Assembly (NCBI RefSeq): GCF_014211975.1
Contig: NZ_CP060084.1
Span: forward strand, 1,116,001 to 1,180,000
Origin: Teredinibacter haidensis
Lineage (GTDB): Bacteria; Pseudomonadota; Gammaproteobacteria; Pseudomonadales; Cellvibrionaceae
Reading direction: 5' to 3'
Length of the DNA: 64,000 bases
Positions 18,188 through 26,618 of this stretch are shown piece by piece (position 1 is the stretch's first letter; each line of letters opens with the position of its first letter). The position numbers and the translations under genes were made by a program. The notes under the pieces are model-generated. The model ran no database searches, was not told where the DNA came from, and was given only the letters and a program-made list of their open reading frames with translations.

Positions 18188-19423
18188 ATGAACCATTCTA
18201 TGACTCGTCCGATAAAACATTTTCTGGTTGCGCATGGAGCATCGGCGTTTGCCTTGGGTATACATCAAGTGTTACTCGCCTGGTTGGCTATAAGTCTGCT
18301 GCAGGTGGAGGCACATCAATTGGGGTGGGTGCAGGCCGCGGGTCTAATTCCTAACTTAGTTCTGATGTTGGTTAGTGGGTCTCTGGCTGATAAACGCAGC
18401 ACTTACCGAATGATGCTGTTGGCCCAGCTTGGATTAACACTGTGTTACCTGTTCCTAGTGATAGTGCTTAGTTCCGGAGGTATTCATTACTATTGGCTGC
18501 TGCTTTATGCCGTGGGCGTGGGTTCAGCGAATGCTTTTATACAGCCTGCCAGGGAAAAACTTATCGGTGAGCTTAGTGACCAGTCGGTACAGGTAAAAAT
18601 TACACGGGCCAGTATCGTACAGTTTTCTTTGCAAGCGGTGGGTATTGCCGTCGCAGGGCTATCGGATCAGATCGGGTTTACGCTTGTTATTTGTTTGCAG
18701 GTTGTGGTGAGTGTATTTGCAGTGTTGCAATTATGGGTTCTGACCAAGCAAATGGATGTAATGCAGGAGGAAGAGAACATTGTCCAGCCTGATTCGGGTT
18801 TGGTATCCAGTACTGGCTTAGGCCCACATATTCTGGAGGGAGTGAAAGTCGCGTTGGCAGATAGCCGTATTGCGCAGTTGATCGGCTTGGTCAGTTTTAA
18901 TGGATTTATGCATATGGGGTTATATATCGTCGCAATTCCTCTCCTGGCTCGAGACGCCTACGGCTTTAATGCTTTGCAGTACGGGTTCTTACAGCTGTGT
19001 TTTGTGATGGGAATGTTGAGTGCTTACTTATTGTTGATGTTCAAGCCCCAAATCGAATTCCCGGCTCAAGGAGCGTTGTTTAGCCTTCTCTATGCCGCGA
19101 TTGTAGGTTTCGCTTTATCCCGGCAGCCAACGGTGGCTGGGCTGTATATCCTGATTGTTTTTTGGGGCTGGATTGCTGGCCACTCCGCTACGCATTGTCG
19201 CATGCTTATGCAAATCTTGGCTGGCCCCAAGATGAAAGGGCGCATGATGTCGTTATACCAGTTAATGCTTTTTGGTATGGCTCCACTGGGCGCGTTAACG
19301 ACGGGTTATTACACTTCGTTATTTTCACTAAGTACTATTTTTACAGTTCTAAGTGGTGCCAGTGTGGCGCTTTTTTTAGTCTTTATGTTTGCTCGCTCAC
19401 TATGGGTTGTTCGTCAAATATAA
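18188..19423 (+). CDS. MFS transporter
   Basis: Major-facilitator inner-membrane transporter of 411 residues with about twelve hydrophobic helices. The motif between helices 2 and 3 reads GSLADKRSTYRMMLL, the loop-2/3 signature of the superfamily. It resembles the Bcr/enterobactin-exporter-like MFS group, but the substrate cannot be assigned. It is separated from amt by a terminator, so it needs its own promoter or read-through. Confidence 0.82.
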   Translation: MNHSMTRPIKHFLVAHGASAFALGIHQVLLAWLAISLLQVEAHQLGWVQAAGLIPNLVLMLVSGSLADKRSTYRMMLLAQLGLTLCYLFLVIVLSSGGIHYYWLLLYAVGVGSANAFIQPAREKLIGELSDQSVQVKITRASIVQFSLQAVGIAVAGLSDQIGFTLVICLQVVVSVFAVLQLWVLTKQMDVMQEEENIVQPDSGLVSSTGLGPHILEGVKVALADSRIAQLIGLVSFNGFMHMGLYIVAIPLLARDAYGFNALQYGFLQLCFVMGMLSAYLLLMFKPQIEFPAQGALFSLLYAAIVGFALSRQPTVAGLYILIVFWGWIAGHSATHCRMLMQILAGPKMKGRMMSLYQLMLFGMAPLGALTTGYYTSLFSLSTIFTVLSGASVALFLVFMFARSLWVVRQI

Positions 19424-19581
19424 CTTACTGTTTTTTTGATCGAAATCCATTCTTTACAGGAGTCGGTGTTTATAGTGGTTCTCGGAGCCGATATCGCTGT
19501 ACCTCCCGTCGTTACAGTCTTCTGTGATCCAGATGGCGTAATTAAAAATAATCTACTTAAAAAAAGAGAGAGAATACTTAT

Positions 19582-20196
19582 ATGAGCATGGTAAGCGAGC
19601 TGGTTGGTAATGAAATTGTTAAAATAAAGACCTCCGATAGTTCTGCGAATCCCGCACCACTGGGATTAATGGGGTTCGGTATGACAACGGTGCTACTGAA
19701 TCTGCATAATGCCGGATTGTTTTCGCTGGGCTCGATGATTCTGGCAATGGGCATTTTTTACGGAGGCATTGCCCAGGTTATTGCTGGTATTATGGAGTGG
19801 AAAAAAGGTAATACCTTTGCGACAACGGCGTTCATTTCTTACGGTTTTTTCTGGATGGTTTTGGTTGGCTTAATTTTGTTGCCTAAGCTGGGGTTAGCGA
19901 CAGCACCAGAGACTTCGGGTTTGGTTGCCTGGTTGGTTATGTGGGGGATTTTTACCGCGATTATGTTTGTTGGTACGTTGAAAATAAATCGCGCATTACA
20001 GTTTGTTTTCGCCTCCCTGGTCGTACTGTTCTTTCTGTTAGCTATTGGTGATTATACTGGCAGTACAGCCATTAAAACGTTCGCTGGTTATGAAGGCATT
20101 GTGTGCGGTGGCTCCGCTATCTATGCGGCCGCGGCGCAGATTATCAATGAGCTACATGGTCGAGTTTTGCTACCTTTAGGGGTTGTGAAGTCATAA
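19582..20196 (+). CDS. satP: Acetate uptake transporter, GPR1/FUN34/SatP family
   Basis: 204 residues with six hydrophobic helices, the size of E. coli SatP (YaaH), a succinate-acetate/proton symporter. The family signature NPAPLGLMGFGMTT is at about residues 26-39, and the second-helix GGIAQVIAGIMEWKKGNTFATTAF is intact. The start at 19582 has the ribosome-binding site AAAGAGAGAG. A stem-loop follows the gene. Confidence 0.92.
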   Translation: MSMVSELVGNEIVKIKTSDSSANPAPLGLMGFGMTTVLLNLHNAGLFSLGSMILAMGIFYGGIAQVIAGIMEWKKGNTFATTAFISYGFFWMVLVGLILLPKLGLATAPETSGLVAWLVMWGIFTAIMFVGTLKINRALQFVFASLVVLFFLLAIGDYTGSTAIKTFAGYEGIVCGGSAIYAAAAQIINELHGRVLLPLGVVKS

Positions 20197-20269
20197 GCCG
20201 TTTCTGACCTACAGACGAGGTTTTTGACCTAACCAAATACTTGTTGTCTATTAAAAGCTTCAATGGTTA

Positions 20270-20308
20270 CCCAGTAAAATCTGGTATTGTTGATTTTACT
20301 GGGCTTTG
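20270..20308 (+). terminator. Stem-loop after satP, probable terminator
   Basis: An 11-bp perfect stem CCCAGTAAAAT / ATTTTACTGGG encloses a 12-base loop and is followed by CTTTG. The T-tract is poor, so efficiency is uncertain. It lies between the convergent satP and SpoU genes. Confidence 0.55.
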
Positions 20309-20337
20309 ATGAACTATCGATATTCTTTTATATCGGT

Positions 20338-21111
20338 TTAATCGATGTAGTGAAAGGCAATTATTCCTGCGGCAACGGCAACATTCAGTGATTCGACGTT
20401 ATTGCGCATGGGGATTTTAACGGAGCGATTGCATTCGCTCGCACACGCTTCTGAAATACCTTCTGATTCGTTTCCCAAAATAAAAATATTGCGGCCGTGG
20501 CTATCTAAGCTGGCCAGAGTTTCCTCTGCATTACTGTCCAAGCCAATAATATTCGTTCCCAAATATTTGAACTCCTTTAAACATTGCGCCAGTGATTCAC
20601 AGAGGAGTATTTGTGTTCGAAAGAGGGTGCCGGCGCTGGCTTTTATTACCAGAGAGTCCAGTTTTGCGCAGCCTGCTTTAGGTAAAATCAAGCCATCTAA
20701 AGGTGATGCGCAAACGGATCGAATGATCATGCCCAAGTTTTGGGGGTTGGTTACGTTATCGACTGCGAGAAAGCGTGATTTTTCTGGTATGCCTTGTTCA
20801 ATATAGGTCTGATAATGGATAAAACCGTTCAGTTCCAAATCGATAGCGACGCCCTGGTCTTGTTTGCTGTTTTTGGATATCCGTGATAATGATTTTTTAT
20901 CGTGATATAGAATTTCCGCATTGCGCTGTTTCGCTAAAGTAACAAGCTCGTCAATTATTTTTGCCGGTTTATTTGACTCGGCTAGATGCAAGCGAAAGAC
21001 ATTTACGCTTGCATCTGTCATCGCTTCTAGGCAGGGTTTTCGGCCGTATATAGTGAGTAGCTGGTCGAAAAATTGTTTGCGCTTTTTATATTCAGGGGAG
21101 TCGTTGAGCAT
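20338..21111 (-). CDS. TrmH/SpoU-family RNA 2'-O-methyltransferase
   Basis: SAM-dependent methyltransferase with the trefoil-knot SPOUT fold, acting on rRNA or tRNA ribose. 257 residues: an N-terminal L30e-like substrate-binding region (about 1-100), then the three SpoU motifs NPQNLGMIIRS, FILGNESEGIS and IPMRNNVESLNVAVAAGI. The RNA target cannot be read from sequence; it is shorter and more divergent than RlmB. Confidence 0.87.
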   Translation of the reverse strand: MLNDSPEYKKRKQFFDQLLTIYGRKPCLEAMTDASVNVFRLHLAESNKPAKIIDELVTLAKQRNAEILYHDKKSLSRISKNSKQDQGVAIDLELNGFIHYQTYIEQGIPEKSRFLAVDNVTNPQNLGMIIRSVCASPLDGLILPKAGCAKLDSLVIKASAGTLFRTQILLCESLAQCLKEFKYLGTNIIGLDSNAEETLASLDSHGRNIFILGNESEGISEACASECNRSVKIPMRNNVESLNVAVAAGIIAFHYID

Positions 21112-21124
21112 TGTGTTTTATAAA

Positions 21125-21150
21125 CCAAAAACCGCCTCGAAGGAGGCGGT
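21125..21150 (-). terminator. Rho-independent terminator after the CBS gene
   Basis: On the minus strand ACCGCCTC pairs with GAGGCGGT around a 4-base loop (21131-21150) and is followed by TTTTTGG. It ends the CBS-protein transcript about 24 bp past the stop, just before the SpoU start. Confidence 0.8.
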
Positions 21151-21173
21151 AGAAATATTGTGTTTAATAGGAT

Positions 21174-21587
21174 CTAGTGGTGAATATAACAGTCCTCGTT
21201 TGTTTCGACCAGAGCCTTGAGTATGTGTTTACGAGACAGCAGCCCAATCAGCTTGCCGCTCTTAACGACAGGGTAGTTTTTCGGTGGCGCTTTTGCCATC
21301 GCTTCGGCTACAGCTAATATGCTATCGTCGGGGTCCAACGTTTTGACCTCTGTACTCATGACTGCAGTCACCGCAGGGGATTCTTCGCAGTAAAAAGCAT
21401 CGTTCAGCATTTCTTTGATACAGTCCTGTTCTGAAATAAAGCCAACCAGCAGCTTTTCTTCGTTTACAACAGGCGCTCCGGGTATGTTTTCTTTCATAAA
21501 CAGGTGAATGGCATCTCTAACGGTGGCTTTATCACTAATGGCGTGTGGATTGCCATCCATATAATTTTCAACCAGAATTGAATGCAT
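21174..21587 (-). CDS. Paired CBS-domain protein
   Basis: 137-residue soluble protein made of two CBS motifs (about residues 10-60 and 75-128), the adenine-nucleotide-sensing Bateman module. No catalytic domain is attached. N-terminal region reads AISDKATVRDAIHLF, second repeat LDPDDSILAVAEAMAK. It has its own terminator and a ribosome-binding site (AGGAG) upstream. Ligand and partner unknown. Confidence 0.88.
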   Translation of the reverse strand: MHSILVENYMDGNPHAISDKATVRDAIHLFMKENIPGAPVVNEEKLLVGFISEQDCIKEMLNDAFYCEESPAVTAVMSTEVKTLDPDDSILAVAEAMAKAPPKNYPVVKSGKLIGLLSRKHILKALVETNEDCYIHH

Positions 21588-21698
21588 TATTTTTCTCCTG
21601 TCATTCCTGACATACAGATATTCCTTTAAGTTTAGCGGAAGACGCTGTCTTTTACCCCGGTTGGAGTAAAAATTTTCTATCGCTTGGTGAGTTGCGGT

Positions 21699-22460
21699 TT
21701 ATACACACAGTTCACCGTAGCGTTTTACCGCTGTTTCAAAGCCCATAAGCAGGGCATCTACGGTGAGGGCGTGGCCGATGGAGACTTCCGCCAACCCTGG
21801 TAGTTGACTGTACAGCTGCATGTTCTCCAGGTTAAGGTCGTGCCCGGCATTGATACCCAGGCCAAGTTCCAAAGCCTCTTGTGCGGCGAGGGTGTGAAGT
21901 TCGAAGCTGTGTTGGCCGGTACCTTCATCGTAAGCCCTGGCAAAGGGGCCGGTATAAAGTTCGATGCGATCTGCTCCAATCTCCTTTGCCAGACGAATTT
22001 GCGTTGGAATGGGATCCATAAAAAGGCTGACGCGAATACCAGCATCTTTTAGCTGCTGGATCAGGGGTTCAAGCTGAGAGCCACTGTTGCTTAGATTAAA
22101 CCCGTGGTCAGATGTTTTTTGGCTATCGCTATCCGGTACAAGGGTGCATTGGTCTGGTTGAGCTTCCAAACTCAGAGGAATTAGCCCTGGATAGCTTCCA
22201 CGAGCGGGTGCCAGTGGGTTACCTTCTATATTGAACTCAACGGGGCGTACATTACTTGAATACTGTTTGACTAAAGCAGCCAGTACACGGGTATCTTCCG
22301 GTGTTATATGTCGCTTGTCCGGGCGTGGGTGGACGGTTAGTCCGCTGGCTCCTGCATTAAGGCTGAGCTTGCCAAATGCTTCTACGCTGGGAAAATTACC
22401 TTCGCGCGAGTTGCGAATCAGCGCGATTTTATTCAAGTTAATGCTCAAAGCAATGGACAT
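21699..22460 (-). CDS. pdxJ: Pyridoxine 5'-phosphate synthase
   Basis: Condenses 1-deoxyxylulose 5-phosphate with 3-hydroxy-1-aminoacetone phosphate to pyridoxine phosphate, the last ring-forming step of DXP-dependent vitamin B6 synthesis. 253 residues, TIM barrel: SINLNKIALIRNSR, GLTVHPRPDKRHI, VEFNIEGNP and GLGINAGHDLN motifs are present. Its ATG shares one base with the stop of the upstream cyclophilin gene (TGATG), implying translational coupling. In many relatives pdxJ follows recO; here it does not. Confidence 0.95.
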   Translation of the reverse strand: MSIALSINLNKIALIRNSREGNFPSVEAFGKLSLNAGASGLTVHPRPDKRHITPEDTRVLAALVKQYSSNVRPVEFNIEGNPLAPARGSYPGLIPLSLEAQPDQCTLVPDSDSQKTSDHGFNLSNSGSQLEPLIQQLKDAGIRVSLFMDPIPTQIRLAKEIGADRIELYTGPFARAYDEGTGQHSFELHTLAAQEALELGLGINAGHDLNLENMQLYSQLPGLAEVSIGHALTVDALLMGFETAVKRYGELCV

Positions 22461-23080
22461 CAGGACTTCTCTACAGCAACAGTTTTAGGCGCGGTAGGCG
22501 TTTGAGGTTGAACGCGGCCGGCCCTAAGGATACGTACTGGGTAGTTCGGTGCCTGTGGGTGAGAGCGGTAGAGGCCTTTCGGTTCCTTCTCGATTTTTTT
22601 TACTACGTCAAAACCTTCCACAACTTTTGCGAAAACAGCATAGCCTAGTTGCTCATCCTGTGGGTCTAGGTGCTCGTTGTGCTTTAAATTGATAAAAAAT
22701 TGTGAGGTAGCGCTCTCCGGATCCGAGGTGCGGGCCATGGATAGTGTCGCTTGTAAATTGAGTAATTTGTTGTGCGATTCGTTGGCAATAGGGTCTTTAG
22801 TTTCTTTTCGGCTGAAATCAAAAGCGAGACCACCGCCTTGTACGACAAAATTGTCAATTACGCGATGAAATATCGTACCTTCATAAAAACCGGAATCTAC
22901 GTATTGGAGGAAGTTGGCGACTGTGATTGGCGCCTTTTTCGGGTATAGCTCGATAACCATCTTACCTAAATCTGTTTCAAAGTAGATTCTGGGGTTGTCA
23001 GGGCTAGATGGGTCATCCTTGGCGTAGGCGCATATGGACGTTAAGCTTAATAAACTGAATAAAATAAGGGTTCGTAACAT
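22460..23080 (-). CDS. Periplasmic cyclophilin-type peptidyl-prolyl isomerase
   Basis: 206 residues. Signal peptide MLRTLILFSLLSLTSICAYA with probable cleavage near residue 20, so periplasmic, like PpiA. The catalytic core has FHRVIDNFVVQGGG with the catalytic arginine, and SQFFINLKHNEHLD. A proline/threonine-rich tail of about 20 residues follows the domain. Coupled to pdxJ. Confidence 0.9.
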   Translation of the reverse strand: MLRTLILFSLLSLTSICAYAKDDPSSPDNPRIYFETDLGKMVIELYPKKAPITVANFLQYVDSGFYEGTIFHRVIDNFVVQGGGLAFDFSRKETKDPIANESHNKLLNLQATLSMARTSDPESATSQFFINLKHNEHLDPQDEQLGYAVFAKVVEGFDVVKKIEKEPKGLYRSHPQAPNYPVRILRAGRVQPQTPTAPKTVAVEKS

Positions 23081-23095
23081 ATTTTTATGCTCGTA

Positions 23096-23809
23096 TTATC
23101 GCCACTCTGAATGGTTTCTTTTGGGTTTTAATAAAGGAAGCAGGTAGGCTAGGAAAATGCCCAATAATAAAATTCCTACGCCATACATCATGTAGGTAAC
23201 TCGATTGTCGTTAACCAGCTTTTCATTTTCAGCTTTTAATACGTTGTTCTCTGTCTGGATCAACTGATGCTTTTGTAATAGCTCGTTGTAACGCTTGTCG
23301 AGGTCAATTGCGCCAGCAGAAAGCGTTTTTATTTTTTCTAGTTCAGACGCTAAGCCCTGGCTCTTTTCCGTGGATGACGATGCTGTACTGGAGAGTTCGT
23401 TATTGGCTTGCTGAAGCTGTTTGTTTTCGCTTACCACTTGCTGTTGTTTTTTATCCAGCGCCGCTAACCGGCTGAGTGCTCGATTAAGTTTTATACGAGA
23501 AGGTTCTTCTTCCATAAGGTATTGGTTGCGTATCCAGCCCTCTATCCCGCTTTCTGTTCGAACCTTCGTCCATTCGCCACTATCACCATCTTCAATAAAT
23601 ATCAGCTTGGTCGCGCTTTTTAATCCTTTGTTAATAATCCGGTATTGACTGCCCTGGCCGCTGCGTAAAGGCACGAATAAAACGTCGGATATATAGCGAA
23701 ATTCATCCTGTTCCTGAGCAACGGTCTGCGGTGAGTGCAAACTCATCAGAATAGAAAATAGGAGGCCAATACAACTCAGGGTTACGGCTGTTGGTGTAGG
23801 TATATTCAT
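23096..23809 (-). CDS. SH3-domain signal-transduction protein (TIGR04211/YgiM type)
   Basis: 237 residues: N-terminal signal peptide, bacterial SH3 domain (about residues 40-105, VPLRSGQGSQYRIINKGL ... GWIRNQYL), a long coiled coil (about 110-195) and a C-terminal membrane helix (VTYMMYGVGILLLGIFLAYLLPLL) with a short basic tail. This is the TIGR04211 layout. I start at the ATG at 23809; the frame stays open upstream but that stretch overlaps the YciI-like gene. Confidence 0.85.
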   Translation of the reverse strand: MNIPTPTAVTLSCIGLLFSILMSLHSPQTVAQEQDEFRYISDVLFVPLRSGQGSQYRIINKGLKSATKLIFIEDGDSGEWTKVRTESGIEGWIRNQYLMEEEPSRIKLNRALSRLAALDKKQQQVVSENKQLQQANNELSSTASSSTEKSQGLASELEKIKTLSAGAIDLDKRYNELLQKHQLIQTENNVLKAENEKLVNDNRVTYMMYGVGILLLGIFLAYLLPLLKPKRNHSEWR

Positions 23810-23834
23810 GGTGTAACTCGAAAGTACTTGAGCC

Positions 23835-24134
23835 TCAAGGGAGGACTTTTTTGAAAGGTTTAACTTTAACTGCGGCGTAAACACCCGCGTCAATATAGGG
23901 GTCGGCGTTTGCCCAGCTTTCGGCTTCGGCCAGTGAATCGAACTCAGCAATTACTAAGCTGCCGGTAAAACCAGCTTCACCCGGTTCGTTGCTGTCAATC
24001 GCGGGGTGAGGCCCCGCGAGCATTAAACGCCCCTGATCACGTAAAAGTTGCAGGCGCTCAAGATGAGCTGGCCTAGCAGCTAGGCGTTTGGGCAAAGAGT
24101 TTTCAACATCCTCACTGATAATGGCGTACAACAT
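23835..24134 (-). CDS. YciI-like protein
   Basis: 99-residue cytoplasmic ferredoxin-like-fold protein. The conserved YciI features MLYAIISEDVENS, AGPHPAIDS (histidine-aspartate pair region) and GSLVIAEFDSLAEAESWANADPY are visible. Biochemical role of the family is not firmly known. It starts 4 bp after the stop of the upstream VC0807-like gene; ATG at 24134 matches the family N-terminus. Confidence 0.9.
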   Translation of the reverse strand: MLYAIISEDVENSLPKRLAARPAHLERLQLLRDQGRLMLAGPHPAIDSNEPGEAGFTGSLVIAEFDSLAEAESWANADPYIDAGVYAAVKVKPFKKVLP

Positions 24135-24138
24135 AAAC

Positions 24139-24870
24139 TCAGGTTTCCTGTTTATCGGATGACTTTTTATGTTCATCCGGATCAATAAAAATGTCTTCCA
24201 GGCTTAATCCTGTCAATTTGGTTATCTGACGAAAAAGGTAGTAGAGCGCAAGTACTAGCACTAACATTGCCGGAATTGTGATCACCGGTAAGCTCAAGGC
24301 GGTCATTTTACCTAACTCTGCATTAAATGCTTCTGTTCCGGGTGGGCTTACTAAGACCCATTTTGCCAGGGCATAGTTCAGTACGGAAGATAAACCAAAT
24401 GATGCAGCGATCATAAATGAGGCATTGGTCAAGCTGTTTTCAAAGACCTTTTCATTGCCTTTGCTCTCCAATGCTTCGTGTACGCGAGCTGTTTGCATCA
24501 CTTTGTCGTTAAAGAGAAAGGTTTTCACCAGAGGGTAGCGTGTTTTTAACGAAATCAGCGTTGCTATACCAAATAAGGCGGGAATAGTGGCCTCTTTAAT
24601 GGCGATATACTTAGGGTCCAGTTCCAGCAGGGTAATGCCACCGGTTAGGAGAATACTGATGACCCCCAGCGTTGAAAAAAAGTTTACTTTCTTAATACGG
24701 AAAAAATCAATGACGCCGTAGGTAATTGGGAAGGCCAGGGCGACGATCAGACCTAGCTTGGCTCCAAGGTGATCCGGGCCGCTGAACTTCATTAAAATCA
24801 CGGTTGGGATAACAATATTCAGCAGTAGGTTGATAAACGGGTTTTCTTTTTTTTGGCTTACATCAGTCAT
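24139..24870 (-). CDS. VC0807-family inner-membrane protein
   Basis: 243 residues with about six hydrophobic helices and a charged C-terminal tail (DPDEHKKSSDKQET). Sequence resembles the VC0807 family of unknown function. It sits immediately upstream of the YciI-like gene, the position where septation protein YciB/IspZ is found in many gammaproteobacteria. Start at the ATG 24870 (MTDVSQKKEN); a start 12 bp upstream is possible. Confidence 0.7.
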   Translation of the reverse strand: MTDVSQKKENPFINLLLNIVIPTVILMKFSGPDHLGAKLGLIVALAFPITYGVIDFFRIKKVNFFSTLGVISILLTGGITLLELDPKYIAIKEATIPALFGIATLISLKTRYPLVKTFLFNDKVMQTARVHEALESKGNEKVFENSLTNASFMIAASFGLSSVLNYALAKWVLVSPPGTEAFNAELGKMTALSLPVITIPAMLVLVLALYYLFRQITKLTGLSLEDIFIDPDEHKKSSDKQET

Positions 24871-25030
24871 AAAACGACACATTCTGCTAGGGCAGCTCCA
24901 TTGCCGGTGTTTGCTGTATGCGCTGCATCCTAACAGGAAGCTGCGATTTTGGCTAAGTGGGCGCTAATTAGTTTAAACTCTATCCCTTTGTTGTTGAAAT
25001 ATTCGTCAAAAGGTGAGGGCTCTCAAAAAT

Positions 25031-25864
25031 ATGGCGCAAGTATACGATCTTCATTGCCATAGCGACCAGTCGGATGGCGCTTTATCTCCGGAGGACTTGG
25101 TCTCTCGTGCCAAAGAGCGGCAGGTTACCGCGCTCGCTCTAACGGATCACGACACCATCGCGGGTATCGAGCGGGCCAGAAACTGTGCCCGTAGAGAGGG
25201 GATTGACCTTATTGCAGGCATAGAGTTCTCCAGTCAGTGGAGCGGGCGAGGCATTCACGTTGTTGGGCTGAATATCGATACTGGGAATATGGTCTTGCTC
25301 AAGGCCCTTGAGAAGCAGGCCAGAGTGCGGGAAGAGCGGGCGGTAAACATTGGCGAGCGCCTAGCAAAATGCGGTATTCAGGATGCGTATGAAGGCGCCA
25401 AGGCCTATGCTGGTGATGCAGCGGTGGGTCGTCCTCACTTTGCTCAATATTTGGTTGATACGGGAGCAGTAACGAGTTTTAAGCAGGCGTTTAAACGTTA
25501 TTTGGGTGCAGGGAAAACGGGAGATGTTAAAAGTGGTTGGCCGGAAGTTGCCGAGGTTGTTGAGTGGATTCTTGCCGCTGATGGGGTAGCTGTTCTTGCT
25601 CACCCGGCCAAATATAATATGACCCGTACAAAGCTGTGTTATCTGACCGAGGCCTTTGCTGAGGCCGGTGGGCAGGCAATTGAGGTGGTTAGTGGTAAAC
25701 AACCCGTGGGTTTGGCAGAAAATCTTGCTAAAATCGCCCTTCAATACCAGCTTGCGGCGTCCTGTGGCAGTGATTTTCATGTGCCGGGACAGCCATGGCA
25801 GGAACTGGGATGCGCATCCCGCCTGCCTGCAGATGTTCAGCCGGTGTGGGAGTTGTTCTCGTAG
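25031..25864 (+). CDS. rnm: PHP-domain 5'-3' exonuclease / nucleoside 3',5'-bisphosphate phosphatase
   Basis: 277 residues, homologous to E. coli RNase AM (YciV/TrpH), which trims 5' ends of rRNAs and hydrolyses 3',5'-bisphosphonucleotides. PHP metal ligands are visible in DLHCHSDQSDG, ALTDHDTIAG, AGIEFS, LAHPAKY and GSDFHVPG. The ATG at 25031 matches the family start. It is followed by yciO, the E. coli gene order. Confidence 0.92.
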   Translation: MAQVYDLHCHSDQSDGALSPEDLVSRAKERQVTALALTDHDTIAGIERARNCARREGIDLIAGIEFSSQWSGRGIHVVGLNIDTGNMVLLKALEKQARVREERAVNIGERLAKCGIQDAYEGAKAYAGDAAVGRPHFAQYLVDTGAVTSFKQAFKRYLGAGKTGDVKSGWPEVAEVVEWILAADGVAVLAHPAKYNMTRTKLCYLTEAFAEAGGQAIEVVSGKQPVGLAENLAKIALQYQLAASCGSDFHVPGQPWQELGCASRLPADVQPVWELFS

Positions 25865-25899
25865 GAATAGTAATGGATCAAAAACAAGAAGGGGCTCAA

Positions 25900-26520
25900 A
25901 TGGCGCAGTTTTTCAGTATTCATCCCGAAAACCCTCAATCCCGCTTAATTCTGCAGGCTGTAGATATTTTGAAACGGGGCGGGTTAATTGTTTACCCCAC
26001 CGATTCGGCTTATGCACTGGGTTGTCATATTGGTGATAAGTTTGCTCTAGACCGTATTCGCGCGCTCCGGCAGTTGGACAAGCACCACAACTTTACCTTG
26101 ATGTGTCGCGATTTGTCAGAATTGGCGAATTACGCCCGCGTTGATAATGCGGCCTATCGTTTGATTAGAAGTCATACGCCTGGCCCGTATACCTTTATTC
26201 TAAACGCCACCTCGGAAGTTCCACGAAGGTTGCAGCACCCTAAACGTAAAACCTTGGGGATGCGAGTACCTGATAATGCGATTGCGTTGGCTCTGATGGA
26301 GGAGCTTGGGGAGCCCTTGATGAGCAGCTCGCTCATTTTACCGGGTGACGCTGTACCACTCACCGATCCCTACGATATTCGCGATACGCTGGAGCATCAG
26401 CTGGAGCTGGTGATCGATGGCGGCTTCTGTGGTCTGGAGGCGACCAGTGTTATCGATTTAACGGGCGAAGAGCCCAGTATCATCCGTACGGGTTGCGGAG
26501 ATGTCAGCAGTTTCCTGTAG
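25900..26520 (+). CDS. yciO: YciO, Sua5/YwlC-family threonylcarbamoyl-AMP synthase-like protein
   Basis: 206 residues, the exact length of E. coli YciO. The YrdC-like fold is marked by GGLIVYPTDSAYALGC and the KxR-type LRQLDKHHNFTLMCRDLSE. YciO is a paralogue of TsaC. I start at the ATG 25900 (MAQFFSIHPENPQ) because it aligns with the family and has AAGAAGGGG seven bases upstream; an ATG at 25873 is also in frame. Confidence 0.93.
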   Translation: MAQFFSIHPENPQSRLILQAVDILKRGGLIVYPTDSAYALGCHIGDKFALDRIRALRQLDKHHNFTLMCRDLSELANYARVDNAAYRLIRSHTPGPYTFILNATSEVPRRLQHPKRKTLGMRVPDNAIALALMEELGEPLMSSSLILPGDAVPLTDPYDIRDTLEHQLELVIDGGFCGLEATSVIDLTGEEPSIIRTGCGDVSSFL

Positions 26521-26531
26521 CTCTGCTGCTT

Positions 26532-26561
26532 CCTTTGCCGCTTGAGTGATAGCGGCAAAGG
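26532..26561 (+). terminator. Strong stem-loop between yciO and scpA
   Basis: An 11-bp perfect stem CCTTTGCCGCT / AGCGGCAAAGG with an 8-base loop, 11 bp past the yciO stop. No T-tract follows, so it may be a processing or stability element rather than a terminator. Confidence 0.45.
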
Positions 26562-26618
26562 CTCATCTGCAGCTATAATGCGCGGTTCATTTTATCTAGT
26601 CAGTTGTGAAGGTGTGTC

